Assembly (NCBI GenBank): GCA_014800945.1
Contig: JAAVFD010000006.1
Coordinates: 25,508 to 89,507 of the forward strand
DNA length: 64,000 nucleotides
Source: Barnesiella sp.
GTDB taxonomy: Bacteria; Bacteroidota; Bacteroidia; Bacteroidales; Muribaculaceae
Direction: 5' to 3'
Positions 28,715-38,394 of the stretch are shown here, in pieces. The position numbers were made by a program, and so were the translations under genes. Below the pieces are notes generated by a model, which made no database searches, was not told the origin of the DNA, and worked only from the letters and a program-made list of their open reading frames with translations. Position 1 is the first letter of the stretch, and each line of letters begins with the position of its first letter.

Positions 28715-30415
28715 ATGGACTGGATTGTTGAAACTTTCCGAAATAACCCCTCGATTCCTATATTTCTTACTATAGGTCTCGGTTTTTTAATCGGACAGCT
28801 TAAATTTAAGGGATTTTCCCTTGGTACTGTAACATCAGTACTACTTGTAGGTGTGCTTGTAGGACAACTCGATATCGATATTCCCGGGCCACTGAAAACC
28901 GTGTTTTTCCTACTCTTCCTGTTTGCGATTGGTTATAGTGTCGGCCCGCAGTTTTTCAGAGCTTTGCGGGGAGATGGCATCAAGCAGGTTATCTTCGCGG
29001 CAATCGTGTGTGTGCTCTGCTTGCTTTGCACATGGGTAGCCTGCAAGCTAATGGGATATGACGCCGGTGAAACACTGGGTGTGTATGCCGGAGCGCAGAC
29101 CATGAGTGCCGCAATCGGTGCCGGTATTGACACCATAAATTCTCTCGGTGCTTCAGCTGCGGACAAAAAGAACTGGATAGATATCGTTCCGGTAACTTAT
29201 GCGGTTTGTTATATATTCGGCACTATCGGATCTGCATGGATAGTGAGCTGGCTCGGTCCGAAAATGCTCGGTGGCCTTGCTAAAGTTAAGGAAGACACCA
29301 AGGCTCTTGAGAAGGAATTGAATGCCAGCAGCGTTACTTCAGACCCTGCATTTATCGTCGCAAATCGTCCTGTCGCTTTCCGCGCTTACAAGATTGATAA
29401 TGATTTTTTTACAACTCCGCGCTCAATAGATGAGATTGAAAGTCACCTTTTGGAACAGGGCAGAAGACTGTTCGTTGAAAGGGTGCGTAAAAATGGCGAG
29501 ATTGTTGAAGTTTCATCTGATTTGAGAATCGCTAATGGTGATGAAATAGTTCTTTCCGGTAGAAGAGAGGCTATTATAGGTGATGAAAAATGGATTGGTG
29601 AGGAGGTGAATGATGCCGATTTGCTTAATTTCCCGGCAGAACAGATTGATGTTATGGTGGCGAAGAAAAAAGTCGGCGGAATGACTGTTGATGAGCTCCG
29701 CTCCAAAAAATTCATGTATGGCATTTCAATCAAGTCCATCAGCCGCGCAGGTGTAAATATTCCGGTATTTGCCAAAACAAAACTTGTTGCAGGTGACACA
29801 CTCACCATTGTAGGACTTGAAAGAGAGGTTGCAGAGGCTGGTCCTCAGATCGGTTATGTGGATAAACCCACAGTTGCGAGTGACATGGTTACTGTAGGAC
29901 TGGGTATTTTCCTCGGCTGTCTTGTAGGAGTTCTCACAATTCATGCCGGCAGTGTACCCATCAGTTTGTCAACCAGCGGCGGTGCGTTGATTTCCGGCCT
30001 TATTTTCGGATGGTTGCGATCTAAGCACCCCACTTTCGGCAGAATACCTAAACCGGCTGTTTGGGTGATGAATAACCTCGGACTTAATATGTTTATCGCC
30101 GTAATAGGCATAACTTCAGGACCCTCGTTTGTCAGCGGTCTTCAGCAGGTCGGATTCTCGGTATTCTTTGTAGGAATTTTTGCTACTGCTGTACCACTTA
30201 TCATTGCAATGTTTCTTGGAGCAAAGGTGTTTAAGTTCCGTCCTGCGGTTAACCTCGGATGCACGGCAGGTGCACGCACAACCACTGCTACTCTCGGTGC
30301 AGTGCAGGATGCAATCGGCAGCACTGTTCCCGCGCTGGGTTATACTGTAACATACGCTATCGGCAATACACTCCTTATCCTGATGGGTGTTGCGATAGTA
30401 CTGATGACTATTTGA
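28715..30415 (+). CDS. aspT: Aspartate:alanine exchanger family transporter (AspT/YidE fold, TrkA-C domains)
   Basis: 566 aa; [18 protein letters not shown]; followed by aspartate 4-decarboxylase. Confidence 0.85.
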   Translation: MDWIVETFRNNPSIPIFLTIGLGFLIGQLKFKGFSLGTVTSVLLVGVLVGQLDIDIPGPLKTVFFLLFLFAIGYSVGPQFFRALRGDGIKQVIFAAIVCVLCLLCTWVACKLMGYDAGETLGVYAGAQTMSAAIGAGIDTINSLGASAADKKNWIDIVPVTYAVCYIFGTIGSAWIVSWLGPKMLGGLAKVKEDTKALEKELNASSVTSDPAFIVANRPVAFRAYKIDNDFFTTPRSIDEIESHLLEQGRRLFVERVRKNGEIVEVSSDLRIANGDEIVLSGRREAIIGDEKWIGEEVNDADLLNFPAEQIDVMVAKKKVGGMTVDELRSKKFMYGISIKSISRAGVNIPVFAKTKLVAGDTLTIVGLEREVAEAGPQIGYVDKPTVASDMVTVGLGIFLGCLVGVLTIHAGSVPISLSTSGGALISGLIFGWLRSKHPTFGRIPKPAVWVMNNLGLNMFIAVIGITSGPSFVSGLQQVGFSVFFVGIFATAVPLIIAMFLGAKVFKFRPAVNLGCTAGARTTTATLGAVQDAIGSTVPALGYTVTYAIGNTLLILMGVAIVLMTI

Positions 30416-30452
30416 TAACTAATGTATTCTATCATAAAACACTTATATTATT

Positions 30453-32090
30453 ATGAATCAGAAAGAAATAAATCCTGAAAGTAAGTCTTTTCAGAAAAAA
30501 CTGTCGGCTATGAGTCCCTTTGAGATTAAAGGAACACTTATAGAGCTTGCAGAAAAAAGAGCGCGTCGCTCAACCGCAACCTTTTTGAATGCCGGTCGTG
30601 GTAACCCCAACTGGATTCTAAGCTATCCGCGTAAGGCATTTTTTCTCCTCGGTGACTTTGCTATGGAGGAGGTTGACAGAAATGCCTACGATGAGGCATG
30701 GGGCATAGTTGGTATGCCTGTTCAGGATGGAATTGCTTCAAGGTTTGAAGCGTTTCTTGATCGTCACAAAGACGAGACCGGCGGTAAGGTACTTCGCCAC
30801 TTCTATACTCACGTGACCGGTGACCTTAAAGCTGACCCGGACGAGTTTGTATTTGAACTTGTGGATGGAATTATCGGTGACCAGTATCCCACTCCTCCGA
30901 GAATATTGAAATATACAGAGATTATTACCCGCGAATATCTTCGTTGGGCAATGGGTGGCGAAGGTGATGACACCGAGTATGATTTGTTTGCAACCGAAGG
31001 TAGCACAGCCGGCATGTGTTATATGTTTGACTCGCTGAAAGCAAACAAGCTGCTGAAGAAAGGTGATAAGATTGCACTTCTGACACCATGTTTTACTCCC
31101 TATCTTGAAATTCCGGAACTCGAGGAATTTGGCTACGAAATCGTGTATGTGAGCGCCAATAAAGTAGAGAAAGACGGTTATCATGACTGGCAGTATGACA
31201 AGGAGGAGATAGATAAGCTCCGTGATCCGTCAGTTAAGGTGGTGTGCGTTACCAATCCGTCGAATCCGCCAAGTGTTTGCATTGCTCAGGATGTTCTTGA
31301 TCAGATTGTTGATGTGGTGAAGAAGGATAATCCTAATCTTATGATTATCACCGATGATGTTTATGGCACATTTATTAAGGGCTTCAAGTCGCTGATGTAT
31401 GTGCTGCCTTTCAACACTATCTGTCTGTACTCATTCTCCAAGTATTTCGGTGCTACCGGCTGGAGAGTGGCGGCAATGGCGCTGAAGCCGGATAATGTGT
31501 TTGATAAACTTATTTCTGAACTTCCTGAAAATGAAAAGAAAGAGCTTGATGAAAGATACAAATCACTCACTCTTGAACCCAGAAAGCTGAAATTTATCGA
31601 CCGCCTTGTTGCAGACAGCCGTCTTGTGGCTCTAAACCATACTGCCGGTTTGTCAACTCCGCAACAGATTCAGATGGCACTGTTCTCGGCTTTTGCATTC
31701 TTGCACAGGGACGACATTCAGCCTAAGCTGATCAATATGATTCATCACCGTCTCAGCAATCTGTGGAGTACCACCGGATTCACTCTTCAGCCGGATCCTA
31801 ACCGTGCCGGTTATTACAGTGAAATAGACATGATGGTGTGGGCTAAGAAGTTCTATGGCGAAGATTTTGCTAAGTATCTTGAGAAGAATTACTTGCCTCT
31901 TGACTTCGTTATCCGTCTTGCTAATGAGACATCAATAGTGCTTCTCAACGGTGACGGCTTTGATGGTCCGGAATGGTCGGTAAGAGCTTCACTCGCAAAT
32001 CTTGATGATGATGCATATCTTAAGATTGGTGCAGCTATCCGTAAGATTCTTGACGAATACCACGCAGCTTATCTCGAATCAAAGAAATAA
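30453..32090 (+). CDS. aspD: Bifunctional aspartate transaminase / L-aspartate 4-decarboxylase
   Basis: 545 aa fold-type I PLP enzyme; YSFSKYFGATGWRVAAMAL lysine motif; operon with aspT. Confidence 0.88.
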   Translation: MNQKEINPESKSFQKKLSAMSPFEIKGTLIELAEKRARRSTATFLNAGRGNPNWILSYPRKAFFLLGDFAMEEVDRNAYDEAWGIVGMPVQDGIASRFEAFLDRHKDETGGKVLRHFYTHVTGDLKADPDEFVFELVDGIIGDQYPTPPRILKYTEIITREYLRWAMGGEGDDTEYDLFATEGSTAGMCYMFDSLKANKLLKKGDKIALLTPCFTPYLEIPELEEFGYEIVYVSANKVEKDGYHDWQYDKEEIDKLRDPSVKVVCVTNPSNPPSVCIAQDVLDQIVDVVKKDNPNLMIITDDVYGTFIKGFKSLMYVLPFNTICLYSFSKYFGATGWRVAAMALKPDNVFDKLISELPENEKKELDERYKSLTLEPRKLKFIDRLVADSRLVALNHTAGLSTPQQIQMALFSAFAFLHRDDIQPKLINMIHHRLSNLWSTTGFTLQPDPNRAGYYSEIDMMVWAKKFYGEDFAKYLEKNYLPLDFVIRLANETSIVLLNGDGFDGPEWSVRASLANLDDDAYLKIGAAIRKILDEYHAAYLESKK

Positions 32091-32109
32091 GCAGTTCATA
32101 TAAGTGAAA

Positions 32110-32146
32110 AAAATCAGCGCCCCAAACCGGAACGCTGATTTTTTTT
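32110..32146. terminator. Bidirectional terminator
   Basis: AAAAAAATCAGCG...CGCTGATTTTTTTT. Confidence 0.75.
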
Positions 32147-32150
32147 GTAA

Positions 32151-33941
32151 TTATTCAATGCTTATACTTGGGTTTTCAATAGTGTTTTGTTCTAAGGTGG
32201 CGTTCTTCACCCTTTGAAATTTGAAGGCAAAGCGGTTTCGGTGGAATGATGGGTAATCGCTGTTTTTTACAACAGTGTTATTGCAGAACCTGATTCCATC
32301 AACCGATTTTGCATATAAAACCGGGTTGTCGAAAGTCTCAAATCTGTTCCCTTCAATGGTTATGTTGCTGTGAAAATAGCCGTTCTGGTTGTTGAGTTCC
32401 GGAATTTCAGGATATATGGAGATGATAGCTTCCGTAAACTGAAACATACTTGTGAGTGAATTGACAAAGCGGTTGTCCTTTATCAGTACGTCGCGGCATG
32501 CTCCGGTTTCAAACCAACCGTTGCAGTCACCGCAAAGCAGTATGGCAGTGCCGCTTGTGTGGTCAAACAGGTTATTTATGGCAACCACCTTTTTGGGGGT
32601 TGAAAACAGACTGCCTCGGGCACGGTTGTTTCTTACGGTATTGTGGTTGAAAGCAACGCTTGGAGTCCATGTGAGGTTTTCCATTCCGCAGCTGTTTTCC
32701 GGAGATATTTCGCTATCCAAAGGCTCTGCGAAAGTCACTTTCATGAGTTTTGCACCAGCAGTTTCCTCTCTGTCATAAGGATATATGGAGGCAATGATAT
32801 TTGGCTTGCCGGTAAGGTCCATTGTACGGCTCGCAACAAACTGTACACTGTCTCCCGGTTCACCCCATTTGAAACCATAGCTCTGACCATGCATATATTT
32901 TCCGATTACTGAATAATCGTCAATGCGTTCTATGATTTTGAGATAAGTGCCGTGAACATTTATTGCATCATCCATCATGTGTTCATATAGACCGTTGACA
33001 GAAGATATATGCCCTTTGCATCCGGAGAAATGGGTAGCATCGGCTTGAGTGGTAAAATACCTCCAGTCATTTTCCTCGCGGAGGCATACGGAAAAACCGT
33101 CAAGGCTGACACTGTCACATAACTGCGCCAGCAGCCCCATTCCCTCTGCGTAGTGAACCTTGATGTTTTTTAGACCGGTGGCTGCACTCTCGCTTAAAAA
33201 TATTCCGGGATTTGGACGGGCCCATGAGCGTAATGCAAGTTTGGTTCCCGGCAGCAACTGAGCGTTTTTCCACTTAGGAGCACGATAATGTCCTGCACCT
33301 AAGGAGATAACGCTGTCTAACGGAGCCCACACATCGCTGCTTCTATACACCATCCGCCGGCTGTCAGGCTCAAAGGCTATTGCGGAGTTCGGTGCCACCT
33401 CCCAGTCGTAGCCTTTCACTATAAACCTTCCTTGCTTGCTTACATAACCTCGGCTGTTGCCGTCAATCGAAAAGGTGAGTCCCTCGGCATTATTTGTCAA
33501 AACTGTTATCTGACAGATCTGAGTGTCTTCAAAATCAATACTCATCCCTGTCAAGGAGCAATTAGAGCAGTTGACAACAGCGATTGGGAGCATTCGTCCG
33601 TGAAATATAAATTTGGCATCGTTGCCATTTATTGTCAGATTTTTCCAGCCTGAGATATCAATTCCTACTTTCTTGAAATCGCTCTGGTCATGATTGGAGA
33701 TATAATAATTATGTTTTGAAGCCTTCTCAGGATAAAAATTATAAATGCCGGCTTCAAAATTCAGAATAACATCATGTTTACCTGTCTGCCTGGCAATTTT
33801 CTCAAGAGCTTTCGCCACCTTGCCCGTGCAATCAGTTTTCTTGTCAGGCTTAATTCCGAAATCACTCATGTTGAAAACGGTTTGCCCGTAGCACATACAG
33901 CCGGCAAACAATGTTAAAGCAAAAACACAAATTCTCCACAT
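32151..33941 (-). CDS. Parallel beta-helix glycosidase, GH110 alpha-1,3-galactosidase-like
   Basis: Signal peptide; FNMSDFGIKPDKKTD; HMMDDAINVHGTYLKI motif. Confidence 0.72.
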   Translation of the reverse strand: MWRICVFALTLFAGCMCYGQTVFNMSDFGIKPDKKTDCTGKVAKALEKIARQTGKHDVILNFEAGIYNFYPEKASKHNYYISNHDQSDFKKVGIDISGWKNLTINGNDAKFIFHGRMLPIAVVNCSNCSLTGMSIDFEDTQICQITVLTNNAEGLTFSIDGNSRGYVSKQGRFIVKGYDWEVAPNSAIAFEPDSRRMVYRSSDVWAPLDSVISLGAGHYRAPKWKNAQLLPGTKLALRSWARPNPGIFLSESAATGLKNIKVHYAEGMGLLAQLCDSVSLDGFSVCLREENDWRYFTTQADATHFSGCKGHISSVNGLYEHMMDDAINVHGTYLKIIERIDDYSVIGKYMHGQSYGFKWGEPGDSVQFVASRTMDLTGKPNIIASIYPYDREETAGAKLMKVTFAEPLDSEISPENSCGMENLTWTPSVAFNHNTVRNNRARGSLFSTPKKVVAINNLFDHTSGTAILLCGDCNGWFETGACRDVLIKDNRFVNSLTSMFQFTEAIISIYPEIPELNNQNGYFHSNITIEGNRFETFDNPVLYAKSVDGIRFCNNTVVKNSDYPSFHRNRFAFKFQRVKNATLEQNTIENPSISIE

Positions 33942-34110
33942 ACCTATTATATTGAATTAATAATTAGCGAATTTAGTCAATTTGCCTGACAAACGCATGA
34001 CTGCACACGAAAAAAATCGCCCGCGCGCTTCGGAATCATCGGAGAATTCGGAATAAATCGGATGTCATGTCCGCCTTGCATAAGCTCCGTAGGAGCGAGT
34101 CTGTGAACAA

Positions 34111-34139
34111 CCCCAACCAAGCGTTAGCGCAGGTTGGGG
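34111..34139. repeat. Covarying hairpin P1 CCCCAACC...GGTTGGGG
   Basis: 8-bp perfect arms around a GCGTTAGCGC apex. Confidence 0.6.
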
Positions 34140-34199
34140 CAGGAAGTCGGCCCTCTCCCTGAGCCTCGTAGAGGCGATGCCGTGCCGGGGGAATGTGCG

Positions 34200-34260
34200 C
34201 CAGAGCGCCATTGTCGGAAAATTCTGAGAATTCAGAAAATTCCGAGGTATCGGAGAGGGA
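34200..34260. repeat. GAATTC-rich dispersed repeat, copy 1
   Basis: gccattgtcggaaaattctgagaattcagaaaattccgaggtatcggagagggacgc; matches 37172-37244. Confidence 0.6.
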
Positions 34261-34351
34261 CGCGCTCTGCCGACGCGTCTGATTTTTAAGCCCGAAGGGC
34301 TTACCTATAGGGCATCGGAAGTGGCTTCGGAGAAGCCGCGGTTGTTGAAAA

Positions 34352-34385
34352 CCCCACACGATAGCGCAACGCGCTGAGTGTGGGG
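34352..34385. repeat. Covarying hairpin P2 CCCCACAC...GTGTGGGG
   Basis: Same flank (GTTGAAAACCCC) and design as P1/P3, different middle base pairs. Confidence 0.6.
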
Positions 34386-34481
34386 TGAGTAGAGGGTATA
34401 AAAAAAAAGCTTCGGAGATGCGACCGTCATTACCCCACAGTCGTTTCTCCGAAACTCCTTTATATCAGGTGGTTCTCAGCT

Positions 34482-34515
34482 CCCCATACTCGACGCTATG
34501 CGTCATCGTATGGGG
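34482..34515. repeat. Covarying hairpin P3 CCCCATAC...GTATGGGG (inverted copy)
   Basis: Reverse complement reads GTTGAAAACCCCATACGATGACGCATAGCGTCGAGTATGGGG. Confidence 0.6.
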
Positions 34516-34546
34516 TTTTCAACCACGAGCACATCTCCGATGCGCA

Positions 34547-36679
34547 TTATTTCACTCTTATCTTCACGGCTTTGCCACCGGGAATGCGGACGATGTAGAT
34601 GCCGGGGCGCAGACCGCTTGCGGCTACTCTCCTGCCATTGAGGTCAAACACCTCGCTACCCTCCGGAGCGATAATATTGCCACCCTCAACTCTCACCAAT
34701 CTCTCTCCTTCACTATCAACCTCATCAATGCCGGCTGATTTGGCTTTAACTGTCACAGTGCAGGAAGCGGTGAGACCATTAGCAGTGGTAGCGGTTATGG
34801 TAGCAGTGCCGGCCTTGAGAGCTGTAACCAAACCGGTTGTATCCACGCTCGCAACAGCTTCATCCGAGCTGCTCCATGTCACGCTCTTCTCTGTCACTTC
34901 ATCAGGTGAAATTGTGGCAGTAAGTTGCAATGTCTGTGCCTCTACAATCTCTGAAGACTCAATATTGAGCTTCAAACCGGTTGCCTCTATCGTTTTAGCT
35001 ACCACAGTCACAGTGCAGCTTGCGGTCAGACCGTTAGATGTAACAGCAACTATAACTGCATTCCCTTCCTTTATACCTAAGATTTTGCCGCTTGCATCCA
35101 CAGTAGCCACTTTAGAGTCTGTGGATATCCATGCAATATCTTTGTCATTCAAGTTTTCAGGGGTAGAAAGCATTGAAAGTTGAAGTAATTCATTCTCAAG
35201 AATCTCCGCCTTATTAATATTGAGTATAAATTCAGTTGTTGTTGAATTTCCAGCTACTACAGAAATAGCACTGCTTGCTTTAACACCATTATATGTGGCT
35301 GTAATAATAGCAGCCCCCTCTTTAATAGCTGTCACCAGTCCATCGTTATTAACAATCGCCACTTCCGAATCAGAAGTGCTCCAAGTAACTGTCTCGTTAG
35401 TGGCGTTTTCGGGAGTTGTGATTAGATTGAGTTTTGCTGTAGTACCTTTGTTTAGTTCAAACTCAATTTTTGCATCAACTTCACTAATCCCTATAATTTT
35501 ATTAAAACTACTCCATACAGCGGCTGTTTTGTAAGCTTTTATATTATCATCCGGAACACGTAGTATAGCGTTTTTATATACATCTCCGGGGAAATTTGGT
35601 GGACTCACTTGAGGGGGATTGTATGCAAAAACAGTAATGTCCTTAATTGATAGACAGTTTTTGAAAGCGTCGATACCTATTGTTGTTACCGAGTTGCCTA
35701 TGCTGATTGAATTGAGTCTTGTGCAACCCTCATAAGCGCCTGCGGCAATGCTTAATACTGAAATCGGAATATTAATGGATGTTAGTCCTTTACAGCCGCA
35801 GAAAGCGTACTGACCGATTTCAGTGACCGAATTGGGGATAATGATGGATGTTAGTCCTTTACAGCCGCAGAAAGCGTACTGACCGATTTCAGTGACCGAA
35901 TTGGGGATAATGATGGATGTCAGTCCGGAACAGCCATAGAAAGCATGATAACCGATTTCAGTGACCGAATTACCGATGGTGACTGATTTCAGAGCCGTTA
36001 TATCTCTAAAAGGAGTATAGTCACTACCATTCGAAAGATTACGTCCCAAGTATAAAGTTTCAAGTGGGCAATCGGAGAACAAACCTTTTGTAACATTATT
36101 ATTGCCTACCCACAGAGTTTCAGTATTATCTTCAATCGTAAGTTCTTTTATTCCAGAGCAGCCGTTGAAAGCGCCATCTCCTATTTCAGTGACGGAATTG
36201 GGTATGGTGATGGATGTCAGTCCGGAGCAGTCCCTGAAAGCTGAAATACCGATTTCAGTGACCGAATTGGGTATGGTGATGGATGTCAGAGATGAGCAGC
36301 CATAGAAAGTTGACCAACCGATTTCAGTGACAGAATTGGGGATGGTGACTGATGTCAATCCGGAGCAGCCCCAGAAAGCTGACGTACCTATTTCAGTGAC
36401 AGAATTGGGTATGGTGACTGATGTCAGATCTGAGCAGCCGTAGAAAGCTAGCTCACCAATTGAGGTGACCTTGTAGCTTTTGCCTGAATCATCAACGGCG
36501 ACTTCAGGAATTACCACTGCCCCGGTAATTGAAGGGTCTGCTCTAACATTACAGGTACTTCCGCTGCTATAGTAATTTAGCGTCTGCCCTTGATAGGTGT
36601 AGGTGAATGAGTCAGCTAATGCCGTGATGGGCAACATGACCGCGAGAGCAATTAGGATTAAGAGTAGCTTTTGCTTCAT
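34547..36679 (-). CDS. BspA-like LRR surface protein with Ig-like (Big_2) repeats and C-terminal secretion-signal-like domain
   Basis: IPNSVTEIGxxAFxGCxGLTSI repeats, three VTWSSSDxxVAxVDxxGLVTALKxGTATITATTANG repeats, GIYIVRIPGGKAVKIRVK end. Confidence 0.88.
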   Translation of the reverse strand: MKQKLLLILIALAVMLPITALADSFTYTYQGQTLNYYSSGSTCNVRADPSITGAVVIPEVAVDDSGKSYKVTSIGELAFYGCSDLTSVTIPNSVTEIGTSAFWGCSGLTSVTIPNSVTEIGWSTFYGCSSLTSITIPNSVTEIGISAFRDCSGLTSITIPNSVTEIGDGAFNGCSGIKELTIEDNTETLWVGNNNVTKGLFSDCPLETLYLGRNLSNGSDYTPFRDITALKSVTIGNSVTEIGYHAFYGCSGLTSIIIPNSVTEIGQYAFCGCKGLTSIIIPNSVTEIGQYAFCGCKGLTSINIPISVLSIAAGAYEGCTRLNSISIGNSVTTIGIDAFKNCLSIKDITVFAYNPPQVSPPNFPGDVYKNAILRVPDDNIKAYKTAAVWSSFNKIIGISEVDAKIEFELNKGTTAKLNLITTPENATNETVTWSTSDSEVAIVNNDGLVTAIKEGAAIITATYNGVKASSAISVVAGNSTTTEFILNINKAEILENELLQLSMLSTPENLNDKDIAWISTDSKVATVDASGKILGIKEGNAVIVAVTSNGLTASCTVTVVAKTIEATGLKLNIESSEIVEAQTLQLTATISPDEVTEKSVTWSSSDEAVASVDTTGLVTALKAGTATITATTANGLTASCTVTVKAKSAGIDEVDSEGERLVRVEGGNIIAPEGSEVFDLNGRRVAASGLRPGIYIVRIPGGKAVKIRVK

Positions 36680-36725
36680 AGCTAATAATGTTTCCTGGTG
36701 CCGCGGTCTTCCCCTCGTTGGCGTC

Positions 36726-37058
36726 TATAAAAAACAAAAAGCGTAGGAATCTGTATCTGTTACCGTCCTACCACTGGAGGCTTCTCGCATTGCCCTTTAG
36801 ATGTCGGACGGCAACGCAGAAGCCCACGCCTGTATATGCAATAATATGACGGACTCAAGCGGACATTGTGATACATCATGTTCCTACAGGAGTTGCCGAT
36901 ATTTTACATATCCACGGGCATCTACCGTTGCTCAATCCTTGACATCTAAATGAAATTTTGCGAGAATTTCCAGTAGTCAAGAATCAGCGCGGATAAACGC
37001 TTTCTATGTATGTCACATCCCGCCCTCAATCCCCGGACCGGGGCTCTGCAAGCGGTCT
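36726..37058 (-). ncRNA. Candidate structured leader RNA upstream of the BspA-like gene
   Basis: Starts at a TTTTTG-N20-TATTTTTG promoter; several long complementary segments; ends in GTAGGA...TCCTAC hairpin followed by GCTTTTTGTTTTTT. Confidence 0.5.
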
Positions 37059-37064
37059 GCACTG

Positions 37065-37098
37065 CAAAAATAGTTATTTTTAGATAATCAGACAAAAA
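37065..37098 (-). promoter_or_regulatory. Bacteroidetes-type promoter for BspA leader
   Basis: -33 TTTTTG (37093-37098), 20-nt spacer, -7 TATTTTTG (37065-37072). Confidence 0.6.
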
Positions 37099-37171
37099 TC
37101 TGCCAGAGAATGAAATACAAGTTCTACACCTCCGGGCTTACCTACGATGAATCGGAATAATCGGAGAGGAG

Positions 37172-37244
37172 ATGTGCGCCGGAAGGCGCCATTTTCGGAA
37201 GAATCGGAGAATTCGGAAAATTTCGAGGAATCGGAGAGGGACGC
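37172..37244. repeat. GAATTC-rich dispersed repeat, copy 2
   Basis: gccattttcggaagaatcggagaattcggaaaatttcgaggaatcggagagggacgc. Confidence 0.6.
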
Positions 37245-37401
37245 CTCTCCGGTGCGCGACATTGCGCCCGGACACTTGAAATGCGAAATTTTAGTAGAGA
37301 ATACGCCGGGGTTAGGAATTGAGAGTTGGTGTATTGGAATTTTTGAGTTAGCTTTGTGGTATGAAAGAAGTTGTTGTAACATTACACAATAAAGTTTTGT
37401 G

Positions 37402-38394
37402 ATGGAAATTGATTTCATAATCACATGGGTTGATATGGATGACCCGAAATGGAGGGCAGACTTTGATAAATACTCCAATCGTCAGACAAACGAGAAAAAC
37501 GGAGTGTCTGAGGCTCGTTTCCGCGATTACGGTTTCCTGAAATATTGGTTTCGCGGAGTGGAAAAATTTGCTCCCTGGGTAAGGAAAATCCATTTTGTTA
37601 CAAGCGGACAGGCTCCGGAATGGCTTGATACATCAAATCCGAAGCTTAATATGGTGAGCCATAGGGACTTTATACCGGAAGAGTTTCTTCCAACCTTCAA
37701 CTCGGTTGTGATAGAGCGGTATATGCACCGCATACCGGGGCTTGCCGACCGGTTTGTTTATTTCAACGATGATTTCTATATAATCAACAGCATAACACCC
37801 GAGCGTTTTTTTAAGAACGGATTGCCGCGCGACATAGCTGTGTTTCAGTACAATCCGAGCTGGTCTCAGTGGTATAAGAGGATAAAAAACAATATCCGTA
37901 TAATCAACCTGCATTTTGACAAGCGTGAGGTATTTGCCAAGCATCATGACAAATGGTTTGAACCCAGTTATGGTTCAAGAGCGCGGTTGAATTATCTGTT
38001 GAAACCATACGGCAAGTTTATAACTCTGCGCACTCCGCACAACGCCCAGCCGTACTTGAAGAGCACTTTTGAGGAGGTGTGGGATGCAGCAGGTGAGGAG
38101 CTGACCGCAACTTCCGTGAACAGGTTCCGTAAGGTAACCGACTATACACCGGAGCTGTTCCGTACCTGGCAGATATGCCGGGGCAATTTTGAGCCGCTCA
38201 ACACATACGCCGACACCAAGATGTTTCCCCTGCTGATAAAATCGAAGCAGGCGATAAAGGCGATTTATAATCAATCGTATAATCTGGTGTGTATCAACGA
38301 CAATGTGAAGATTCCCAACTACAATGAGGTTATGGCGAGTCTTGATGCGGCGTTTAATCATATCCTTCCCGATAAGAGCAGTTTTGAGAAATGA
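37402..38394 (+). CDS. Stealth-family phosphotransferase/glycosyltransferase
   Basis: EIDFIITWVDMDDPKWR...FVYFNDDFYII. Confidence 0.8.
   Translation: MEIDFIITWVDMDDPKWRADFDKYSNRQTNEKNGVSEARFRDYGFLKYWFRGVEKFAPWVRKIHFVTSGQAPEWLDTSNPKLNMVSHRDFIPEEFLPTFNSVVIERYMHRIPGLADRFVYFNDDFYIINSITPERFFKNGLPRDIAVFQYNPSWSQWYKRIKNNIRIINLHFDKREVFAKHHDKWFEPSYGSRARLNYLLKPYGKFITLRTPHNAQPYLKSTFEEVWDAAGEELTATSVNRFRKVTDYTPELFRTWQICRGNFEPLNTYADTKMFPLLIKSKQAIKAIYNQSYNLVCINDNVKIPNYNEVMASLDAAFNHILPDKSSFEK

Noticed and set aside
34036-34359. 107-aa minus ORF (MWGFQQPRLL...)
   Set aside because: Consists of dispersed repeats and palindromes; no plausible protein family
35760-36460. Regular repeats resembling a CRISPR array
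   Set aside because: They are in-frame LRR-coding repeats of the BspA-like gene; no unique spacers and no cas genes in the window
36680-37072. Considered RNase P RNA, tmRNA, SRP RNA, cobalamin riboswitch and group II intron for the BspA leader
   Set aside because: Signature motifs such as GAGGAAAGTC, the tmRNA CCA end, GGAAGGAAGCAGC and an intron domain V are not visible; kept only as an unclassified structured RNA
37080-37478. 132-aa minus ORF upstream of the Stealth gene
   Set aside because: Overlaps the repeat region and the Stealth start; repeat-driven open frame
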